Of a stretch of 64,000 nucleotides of DNA, positions 46,247-57,972 are shown one piece after another. The DNA comes from Simmondsia chinensis (Eukaryota > Streptophyta > Magnoliopsida > Caryophyllales > Simmondsiaceae). The notes under the pieces are model-generated. The model had not been told where the DNA came from. It did no database searches and was given only the letters and a program-made list of their open reading frames with translations. The translations under genes were made by a program, and so were the position numbers. The stretch is from assembly GCA_018398585.1 (NCBI GenBank), contig JAGTTD010000005.1, forward strand, positions 11,955,355 to 12,019,354. The letters run 5' to 3'. Each line of letters opens with the position of its first letter. Position 1 is the first letter of the stretch.

Positions 46247-49200
46247 GAAAGAAGGAAAGAAACAAATTTATCCGTTTTAGTTTTTACAAACTAAAATAAT
46301 CAAGTGTCATTAGATAATTTATTTTAATTTACTATTAAACAATTTAAATAAATTTCTTCACAGAAAAGCTTGCCCATATGTTATTAATTAGTACAAAATA
46401 TAAATATTATAACATATATTTATTTAGCTAATTTATTACAGTGAATGTTATTATACTAATGTCTAAAAGTATCATTTTGATATCTCAAAATATTTTAACT
46501 GCAAGATTAAGAAAAATTTGCCAAACCCTCAAAACTACAATTGTCGCAACTGCACCAAAGCTATCAGCTTTTCACAATAATAGCAAACGAAGCCTAAGAT
46601 TATAATGCTAGTTTGGATGTTCTTCATTCCCTCCTCTTGCCTCTTTTTTCCTTTTCATCTTTTAAGATTTATGCAATACTTCTCTTTAACTTACTGCCAA
46701 AACGTGGTTAAATGGGATAGCAGGATCCTGTTGGTTGAGGTTAGATAACTTGATCAATGAAGTCGAATCTTACTGCTAAATTTAATTGTTTTATTCGAAA
46801 TGTCAATTTGCTCTGCGTTTTGTAGCTGATCAGTTGCTGACTCTGTTTTCTGACCTCACTTTGTGGCTGCAGATTATCCTGTATGTGGAGCTATATGTGA
46901 GTACAGCTGCCAACGGCTTAGGTTTTGTCCATATTGTCAATTCGCTTATGCCTGTTAATATTGCTCCAAATGTCAGTGGGTCTCACCCATATTGTCTTTC
47001 CTATGGCCTTATTGTGTCTTTACTTGCGTCTTCATACACATGTCATTGACATGTTGTCTGATATTCTCGGAGTCATATTCGTGTGGATGCTATGTTCCGA
47101 TTTTGAGTGGTCCACTGTGCATTTGGGCCTTTCAAATCTGGCATCTGCATTCTGACATGTAGTGGCCAAATTCTGGCCTTTATGGCCCTTCTCATACCAT
47201 ATTCTATCCTTCATCTGAGCTGCAGTTCTCCTTGCAAGATATGTGTTCTCATGTCATTGCATAACAGGCAACTGGAAATCCTGGTGAATTGGTCAAAAGA
47301 AAGTTCCAACCTCGCTTTTCCTTTTCTTTCTAAGTAATAATTTACCGTGACAAATCCCAAAACAATAGTTCAAGATAGTTTGGAATCTTGGCCAAACTGA
47401 GAATGGTAGGAGGAAGTTTGACATCACTCTAAACTGTCAAGAAATGATGACATTATTAAGAAAATGGGAATATATGAGGATAAAAATGAGAGAAGGAAGG
47501 TTAAGATGGTCTGGATATTTGGAGCTAAACCTCTGATGCTGGTAAGAGTGAACATATAGAGACCGATAGAATTAGAAAAACATAGGTCGGCCTAGAAACA
47601 GTTTCTACAAGTAAAGGAAAATGGGCTTCCTCTAACATCACTTCAATATGTGTAGGAATAAACCGGAATGGGGTGGATTCATGTAGTTGATCCCTCAGCT
47701 TCTGAGATTAAGTGTTCAACAATGGTGATGCAATCCTAAAGCGAAAGTTCTGTCTATTTTGTTTCCTACGTCATAACTTTCACTGCGAAATTAAGAAAAT
47801 AAAGAGTAATGTGAACGAGGCATCCGGTTAAGCAGATTGCCACCAAGCAGGTTAATATTAATATATATATATATATTTTTTTTTTGGTTTTGGTAACGAG
47901 GGACTGGGTTGCGCCAACCAACCCCGGCCCATGAGGAGGCCCGCCATCTCTATGAGTAGGTAATTCATAAGTATATCCTCAGTCAGAATCGAACTCTTGT
48001 CCCTTGGGCGATGACCGCATGGGTAAGAGACGCCACCAATTAAGACGCCCTCATGATGGGCAAGTAGGTTAAAAATCATCCAAACTTGTATGCATTTTGT
48101 GTCCGCATTGGTCTTTTCTATCTCCTTCTCCCTCCCAACGAATTTAACACAAAGCATCTGCATGAACGTGTTAAAGATCCAAGTTCTGATTCATTTATTT
48201 TGAGTAAAGCTGAAAGATTTTTGAAAGTTGGCAAAACAGTTTCACATCCTTAATTTTTTACTTGGAAGCAAGTTTTATGTAAACCAGAGGAGAACAAAAG
48301 GGTTTGGCTTCTAAATATTTTTTCTGATAGACTTGAGCGTGTCTTGGAAATTATTCTTTTTTTTTATGGTCCTTTCCCGCCACATGGAATTTCTGGCGGT
48401 TGCTTTGCTTGAAGGTTCACACACTATCTTCTCACATGCATTGCTGAACTATAGAACAAATTTTCTTTGTCCTCTCACAGGCATCTTGTGTGGAGTACCT
48501 AATACTGGAAACTGATAACTTATCATCACTATTCCCAAATGCCCATTTAGCTCTGGGTGGGTATAAGTTAGACTCACACTACCTGTTCGCATTGGTGTCC
48601 ACTCTTGCTATACTTCCCACGTGTTGGCTATCGGATCTCAGTGTTCTGAGCTACATATCTGGTAAGAAGCATGATCTTGATCTCTTTGTTTTCCATAACG
48701 AGCTTAATTTTGAACATACTTTTGAACTTACTGTTCCCATTATAGCTTTGTAGTGTGATTAGTTCTGCAATATTGTATGAATAATTATCTTGATAATTGT
48801 GCTTTTATTTAGGTGTCTTTTTCATTCTGAATTGTGGTGATAATCATAAATTTCTTAATAAAAACCCCTTTCCCAAAGAAAAGGAAAGTAAAGAAAGATA
48901 AGAGAGGTCATGGGGTTGGTTTTGTGGTAGCTACCCTGGCCTAACACCCCCTTCTCCCAATGTAATCTTACCTTCTGAAGAACTTTGCATATGGGCTTTA
49001 TATTCTCTACGGCTTGGGCTGATTTTTACTTTTCCTTCAATTCTTTCTACGTCTTCTCTAATCGAGCTAGAGAAAGATATGGGGTTATGTGACTTGTCAC
49101 ACTGTCCATTGCGGAAATCTTTGTAAATAATGAACTTCGTTCGTTCTTTGATAACAATGTTGCTAAGTTGTGTTTCTACCTGTTAGGTTCTATATCATTT

Positions 49201-52200
49201 CCCCACAATATAAGGTTCAATGGCACTGACCATGCATTTCTTACCGGGATTTAGATGTGCCCTAGTGATAAATACTGAACCATGGTGAAGTAAAAGCTAT
49301 TATCCGACATCAAAGTAAATGAATCACCTAGCACCCTGGAATGTTGAGGATATTACATGTGTTATCCCTGTCTGAGGTGCATAAAATGTTTTTGAGTCAC
49401 ATGAAATCATAGCTATTACTTGATAGATAGCTCTTGTTTTTTCTCTTTATTGCATGATTATATAGCATGCTTTACCCGCAGAACATGCAAATTTTTTTTA
49501 TGCATAAGCGTAAGAGATTTACAGATTGCTGTGTCTTTGGTTCCCAGCTGGTGGAGTTGTTGCATCAATATTTGTAGTCTTATGCTTATTTTGGGTTGGC
49601 GTGGTTGACCATGTTGGATCTTATGGCAAAGGATCAACTTTGAACCTAACAACCCTTCCTGTTTCAATCGGTCTTTATGGTTTCTGCTACTCTGGACATG
49701 CTGTTTACCCAAACATCTACAGTTCCATGGAGAAGCCAAGCCAATTTTCAGCTGTTCTCCTTGCCAGGTAACAAATGATACTTGATATTGGACTCTTTAT
49801 TGTTGTCAAGATTCATGATTTGCAATTGAAATTATTGATAATGGGTATCTATGACACTAAAGGCCCTATACAAATGTAATATTGTTAAATAGCATTCTGC
49901 GGTTATATTGCCGAAGCTGGGTCTCAGGGACATTGCGTAATATGTCACGGCTGTTGCATTGGGTTTTCATGGTAACATAAGTTTCTTGTGATCTTGTTTT
50001 TGCAAAAACTTGAAATAAAAGGGCATAAAAATGATTAGGTCTTATACCCATTTGATAACTTTTAACACATAAAAATACTTTATAAATCTGTTTTAATCGT
50101 ATACTTGCATTATGAAAGTCATTACAAAAATACTGTTATAAAATGGCATGGTTATCTTGAAACTTTTCAATTCAACCCATTTAATTAAATCCATGATCAA
50201 CCAAGAAAATTTTTTGGTGATGCAGTTTCGGAATCTGTACATTAATGTATGCTGGCGTAGCTGTCATGGGATACCTAATGTTTGGTGATTCAACAAAATC
50301 ACAGTTCACCCTAAACATGCCCCAAGATTTGGTTGCATCTAAGATTGCTGTATGGATGACGGTATGAAATTCTTGTATTAACAGTGTTTCCTTCTTTTTA
50401 ATCTATTGTAGAAATAGGTTCCTAGATTTCCAAAAGTGCCCCTAACCAAAAGATAGCAATACAAAACGACACTCGCCTGAGAAAAGGAAAAGTAAAATAG
50501 AAAAGAGAAAGCAGGAGGTCCTCTTTGCCAACCAATTGGGAGTGGTGATATTTTCTTTGTGGTGCTCAACAATGCTAGCTGTTATTATGTTGCTTGATTT
50601 ACTAAATTGATGCATTACAAAAATGAACATGATAGTCATGATCTGGCAACCTGATTTACGACCTATCTTATCTAGTTAGCTAGTCTAAGTAGCTTCAGAC
50701 AACTTTATCAACCTCATACTGGAATGGACATGATAGTCATGATCTGTTCTCTGAACTTGGCATTACAGGTGAACAAAGTTTGTTTAGTTAGTCACCAAAC
50801 AAACCACCTTCAGCCCTGCTTTGCATTTATCCTATTTGTAAGATTGAAATGGTGTTTTTATATTCGGCAGAGGAGTGAGTATAGAGTTACATTTGTATTG
50901 AAACGACACCAACCAAAAAAATGTATACCTGTCCTTCATCTGCGCCTCATCAAGACGAATCCTTACTTTTGCTAATACAGGATTTTTAGACAGGCTGATT
51001 AGACATGGAGTCTGCTCTTAGATCTAGCTCATAAGCGATTGATTGGAGAGTCTTTGCTGATGACACGCAAGGGACAGCTATGTCTATTGGCGAGCGACTC
51101 TCGTCAATTGTCTTTTGGCATTGCTGATGCTATTGATAAATTAGATCCTCTTTTTATTGATACACTTGCTTTTCCAATTCACTGATTGTATTTCTTGCTT
51201 TTTTTTTCTGTTCTGCAGGTTGTGAATCCTTTTACAAAATATCCTTTCTCTAGTTATTATGTATAACGAAATTGACTAAGGCTCTCTGGCTTTCTGGTAT
51301 AGAAAAAAAGTGACTAATGCCTATTTTCAGTCCACCCTCCGAACTTCATCAGGGACTAAAGGAGGGGATAACTCCGGCATGAGAATATGGCGTGGAACCA
51401 TGGGTTCCACTGGCGGGGTCGGGGACACCCGGGGTGCAATCTCGGACAAATCCACCGGGGCACCCCCCTTCTGCCATCGTTGCAGACGGCTACCGAAATG
51501 AGGCCCTCAGATAAGAGCCCCTGCCCAAACACAAGAACGAATAAAATAATGATTAGGGAATATATCATTTTTCTTAAAGAATACATAGAACATAACGATC
51601 TAGTGTGGAAAACAATAGGATCACCGCTGTTGCATTTTTTATTTTCTTCTATAATAATGTATATATATTGAAGATTTTTCCTTGATCAAAAATACATATG
51701 CTCTGACCATGACCCCTGTGGCTATGAGTCTGGAGGAGTTGATACCATCACGCCATCGCGAGTCCCACATGTATGCAATTCTCATCCGGACTTCTCTCGT
51801 GATCTCTTCCTTGCTAGTGGGCCTTTCTATACCCTTTTTCGGTAAGTTCTATGCTCTATTATTGAATGCAGTGATGCTAGATTGTGTTAGATCTTGGAAG
51901 ACCAAGTTAAGCTACAGGCTAAGGCTATAAAGAAGAAATGCAAGCTTACATGGAGTGTCTAAGAAGTTAGCTCAATTTAATTAGTCTTAGCCTTTATCAG
52001 CCCAGTTTTTGGAAGTAGTTCAGATTTTACATTAGAGTCTTACTATTGTTGGGATTTATCCTTAAGGTTTATCCTTATGTTTATCAATTAGGGTTTCATA
52101 TTAATTATTTGTACGTTCCAACGCCACTTTTCCCTCATGTTGAATTCCTTATGCAGTGATCTCGACTCTGTTTTGCTAAAAGTACCGTTGTTAGATAAGG

Positions 52201-55200
52201 ATGCTTGAGACACTTCAAATTAGACTGAAAAATATAGAAAAATCTTAGAAATAGTGAATTTGACTTCTGAACATATATCCTTGTCCGATTTTCATGCCTA
52301 AACTCTTGGAAAATATCTAACCATATGCTTGTGTTTCTAATCAATTTGCAGGTCTGGTTATGGCATTGATTGGATCATCACTTACAATGCTTGTTGTAAG
52401 TTTTGCATCGTGTTTCTGTTTCTCTGAAGTTTGCATCTGTGTCAGATTTCTTACTCAACTGAACCTCTGATGGCAGGTCCTAATATTGCCTTGTGTTTGC
52501 TACTTGAAGATCTTAAAGGGAAAGCTGACTAATCTTGAGGTACGACACCATTTTTATTTGTAAATCTAGAGCTGCTTCATCATTGCATTGTCCATTCTAC
52601 AGGTCTCATTTTAGGTGTCATCTTTGAGGACAACTTGTCCTTAATATTTTGTAACATTTTTTCTATCTTAATTCTATTTTAGTTGTTATAAAAATGAAGT
52701 CTCATTTTAGATTCCTTTGAGTATGCCTGACTGTGACTGCATGACATAGTCAATAGATGTAATGCACCTTCTTTACCACATCATTCTTAACATGCAGTGA
52801 GCATCTTTGGAAAATCTTTCTCGGTATATATGTAACAGTATTTTCTCTTACTACCCCTATGCTAGATTTTCATATGCTTTCTGCTCCAGCAATCTCTACA
52901 TATGTCTATAAACTCGAGATTGTCAGACTGAGTTTTTAATGTCGAAACTTTGAACACAGACAAATTGAGTTTGAAAATGGATGGATCTTGTCCAATGACT
53001 ATACCACTAACTAAGAAGAGTGAAGCTGAAGATTCTAAAGTACGATCAGTAATCTTACTTACTGTTAAATATTTATGGAAACTCTGTCAGTATATCACTG
53101 CTAGAGTATACATCACTGGTAGGACTGGAGAACTACTATTCAAGCATCCAAAACCAGTTTCACATGCTAGAAATATTAACTCGTCTTATATGCTTGTGTG
53201 AGGAAATGCGGAAATCACAAGTACTGAATTCAAATCAAATACCACGACAATCGAGGAGTAAAATAGACTAAAGAGAATCAAACACAAAAATACAACAATT
53301 TACGTGGAAACCCCTCTACAATCGAGAGGGGAGAAAACCACGGGCGAAGATTGGAGCTATTATTATTGAATCGAAAAGAAGAATTACAATCACTCCTTCT
53401 CTCCCTCTCTCTCTCTCTCTCTCTCTTTTGAATGGTGCGGCGCCGCTGGGAAAGAATTTAATTGGAATTGTTTTCTGACGTAACCCCTATGTCCGTATTT
53501 ATACCCGCGTGGAAACGTGGCTCCCGATCGATCGGTAATTCACCGATCGATCGGTGAGCTCACTGCAGGTGTCCCAAACTTACGTAACATTCTCGATCGA
53601 TCGGCCTCCTCACGGCTTTCCTACTTAGACTTCCAAAGAATTTTGAGACATATTCCTAACAAATCTCCACCTTGGCTCAAAATTTATCACAATAATAAAA
53701 CATCTCCACCTTCTCCAATAACACCCTCACACCGGGGTTAACAAACTGAAACTGTAAGTCCAACTAAATTCGAGCAATGCTCGAATTTCCTACCTGGTAA
53801 AACTTTAGTGAACATATCTGCTGGATTATCTTCAGTACCAATCTTCTTTAACTCCACCTTCCGCTCATCAATCAAATCTCTAATAAAATGATTCTTGACA
53901 TCAATGTGCTTCGTTCTGTCACGATACGTCATCTGATCTTTAGCTAGGTGAATTGCTAACTGGCTATCACAGTAAACTCCAACAGTACCCTGATTAACAC
54001 TAATCTCATTAATCAAACCTTTCAACCAAACAGCTTCCTTAAATGCTTTTGTAACTGCCATGTACTCAGCTTCGGTAGTCGACTGTGCAGTAACTGATTG
54101 TAGACAAGCTCTCCAACTGATAGCGCTATCTCCCAAACAGAACACATAACCAAAAGTGGACTTTTTCTTATCAAGATCTCCACCATAATCAGAGTCAACA
54201 TACCCTACTAAGCTGCATTTACTCTTCCCAAATTCCAAACAAACATCAGAAGTGCCACATAAGTACCTGAGAATCCATTTAACAGCTTGCCAATGTTCCT
54301 TTCCTGGATTCGCCATGTACCTACTCACTTTGCTCACAGCAAAAGCAATATCTGGATAAGTACATACCATAGCATACATGGTACTACCCACAACACTAGA
54401 ATAAGGGACCTGAGACATGTACCTGACTTCCTCCTCAGTCTGAGGTAAATCCAATGCTGAAAGCCTGAAGTGAGCTGCTAAGGGAGTGCTAACTATCTTA
54501 GCATCCTTCATGTGAAATCGATCCAGAACCTTCTCAATGTACTTCTCCTGAGACAAGTGCAACTTTCCAGCTTTTCGGTCCCTACTGATCTCCATGCCAA
54601 GAATCTTCTTATCTGCTCCTAAGTCTTTCATCTCAAACTCGCTTTTCAACATTGCTTTCAAATCATTAACATTTGTCGTGTCTTTAGCTGCAATTAAAAT
54701 GTCATCAACGTATAAAAGAAGATAAACAAATGAGCCTAAATCTGTCTTTCTGAAATAGACACAGCTATCATACTTGCTCTTGAAGAACCCATGGCTAGTC
54801 ATAAACTAATCAAATCTGTTATACCACTGCCTAGGTGACTGCCTCAAACCATATAAAGATCTCTTCAACAAACAAACATGGTCTTCTTTTCCTTCTCCAA
54901 CAAAACCCTCAGTCTGATGCATGTAAATACTCTCCTTTAGCTCATCATGCAAAAATGTAGTTTTCACATCTAACTGCTCAAGCTCTAATTCATGCATAGC
55001 TACTAAAGCAAGTATCGCTCGTATGGAACAATGTTTAACAATAGGTGAGAAAATATCATGAAAATCAACACTGTGTACCTGACTGTAGCCTTTAGCTACT
55101 AACCGAGCCTTGTACCTTGCATCTTCCACTCCAGGAATGCCTTCTTTTGATTTGAAGACCCATTTGCACCCGATTACTCTTTTTCCTGTTTGAGGCTTGA

Positions 55201-57937
55201 CTAGCTGCCAAGTCTGGTTCTTCTTTAAAGACTCCATCTCTTCATGCATGGCCATAAGCCATTTTTCTGAGTCAGATCTCGATACAATCTCTGAATATGA
55301 AGATGGTTCACTATCTTCCACTGTTTCAGCTGTAGTAAGGGCATAGGCTATCATCTCCTCATACCCATATCTCTGTGGCGGCCTAATCTGCCTACCACCT
55401 GCAATTGTTTGCTGGTCGACCTGCTGACCTATTTTTGTTACATTAATCTCATCAGAAACTTGCACTGGAGGTGCCTGCATACTCTCAAACTGTACTACCT
55501 ACTGCTGATCTGAACTTTCAGACTGTATCTGACTATCATCAAGCTTCTCTGCCGGAACTGAATCTTGAACTGTGGAGGGCGTGTGTGGCGGATGTACCAG
55601 AACGGACTCATCGAATGTCACATCTCTACTGGTCAGAAATTTATGGACTTTTGGATCCCATAAACGATATCCCTTCACACCTGACGTATAACCAAGTAAG
55701 ATACACTTCTTGGCCCTAGGCTCTAGCTTTCCATTATTAACATAAGCATAAGCAAGACAACCAAATATCTTCAAATAAGAATAATCAGCAGGAGAACCGG
55801 ACCATGCCTCTTTTGGAATCTTCATTTCAAGCAATGAATGTGGTGATCGGTTCACTAGATAACAAGTCATGTTAACTGCCTCTGTCCACCATTCTCTCCC
55901 TAATCCTACGTTTGAAAGCATAGACCGAACCTTCTCCAGTAACATCCTATTCATTCTTTCTGCCACTCCGTTCTGTTGAAGTCGACCTGTACAAGTCCTG
56001 TGTCTGATAATGCCTTGGTCCTCACAGAATTTGAGGAAATCATCCTCAACAAACTCAAGACCATTATCTGTCCTCAACCTCTTTATCCGCTTCCCTGTCT
56101 GTTTTTGAAGCAGTGTCTTCCACTTTTTGAAGACTTCATAAACTTCATTCTTCAGCTTAAGAAAATAGACCCAAACTTTACATGAAAAATCATCAATGAA
56201 CTTAGCAAATACTTGTAACCTCCTTTGGAAGCAACTCTGGACGGTCCCCATAAATCAGAATGAATGTAGTCCAACATTCCTTTAGTTTGATGTACTGCCT
56301 GCTTGAAGCTGACTCTTTTCTGCTTCCCATATACACAGTGCTCATAGAAATCCATCAGTCCAGTTGACTGACCACATAACAGACCCCTCTTACTCAACTC
56401 TGACAGCCCCTTATCACTCATATGGCCCAATCTCATGTGCCACATCTTTGTGATCTCTGTATCTGTCATGGACGATGTAGAAACAACCACTGATCATGTC
56501 ACGGGAGAGCCTACAAGCTCATACAAGGTTCCTACCCTTCTACCCTTCATTACAATCAATGCACCTTACTGACCCGTAAGACTCCACCTTCAGCTGTGTA
56601 TTTGTACCCATTGGACTTAAGGGTACCTAAAGAGATAAGGTTCTTTTTCAAATCTGGGACATGTCGCACGTCGCTAAGTGTCCTAACCGTACCATCAAAC
56701 ATCTTTACACGAACTGTTCCAATACCCATCACCTTACATGCAACATTGCCCATCAAGACTACTCCACCCTGAATTGACTTATAAGTGGTGAACCAGTCTC
56801 TATTAGGACAAACGTGGTAAGAATAACTCGAATCCATGATCCACTTATTCCTGGACCTAGCCTGTGACTTGGTTACTAATAGGACATCAGCATCTCTCTC
56901 AGCTTCAACTACACTAGCCTCAGCGGACTTATGGTCGTTCCTGTTATCATCTCTCTGCTTGTTCTTAAGCTTATAACAGTTTTTCTTTATGTGCCCCTTC
57001 TTGTGACAGAAGTTACACGACAGGTTTTTATGTCTAGATTTAGACTTAGACTTCTTTCCACCTTCAGACCCTCTAGATTGAGTCCTACCTCTTACAAACA
57101 AGCCATTACCAGAGTTATTCACAGAGTCAGACAATTCCCTATCAACTCCCTCTTTACTTACTAGGTTTCTTTTAACCTTATCAACAATGATAGTAGGCCT
57201 GCCACCATATATCATGCTTTCTACAAAGCCTTTATAAGTATTAGAGTGAACACAATAATATCATGGCCTGATCTTCATCCTTAGGGGTGTCATCCAATTC
57301 TTTCAATTCTTGAATTATAGAATTAAATTCACTAAGATGGTTTTTAAGCGATGTACCTTCTGTCATACGAAACGTGAATAACCGGCGCTTTACTGCGAGT
57401 TTATTGGAGACCGATTTGTGGCAAAACATCTCTTGCAACTTCTCCCACAACTCCTTGGCGGTTTTCATCTCCAAGACTTCTGTCAGTATATCATCTGCTA
57501 AACACATCTGTATTGTCGTGAGAGCCTTATCATCCAATTCTTCCCACTGTGCCTTTGTCATGTTTTCTGGTTTCTTCTCTTTTCCATCCAATGCTTTCTT
57601 CAAGTCATTCTGGGTCAGGAGTCCTTTGACACGGACTTGCCACAAACTGAAGCTTCCTTGATCTCCGAACTTCTCTACCTCAGATTTGATTGCCGACGTC
57701 ATTGTACCAACTCGAACAATAAGGGCTCTGATACCAATTTGTGAGGAAATGCGGAAATCACAAGTACTGAATTCGAATCAAATACCACGACAATCGAGAT
57801 GTAAAATAGACTAAAGAGAATCAAACACAAGAACACAACAATTTACATGGAAACCCCTCTACAATCGAGAGGGGTGAAAACCACGGGCAAAGATTGGAGC
57901 TATTATTATTGAATTGAAAAGAAGAATTGCAATCACT

Positions 57938-57972
<35 letters not shown>

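Noticed and set aside
47858..48163. 101-aa minus-strand frame in intron 4
   Set aside because: It overlaps a SINE and its flank and lies antisense in an intron of an intact gene.
51239..51695. GT-AG alternative borders for intron 8
   Set aside because: None that I could find keeps the conserved 'PFTKYAL' junction in frame; the AT-AC pair with U12 branch site does.
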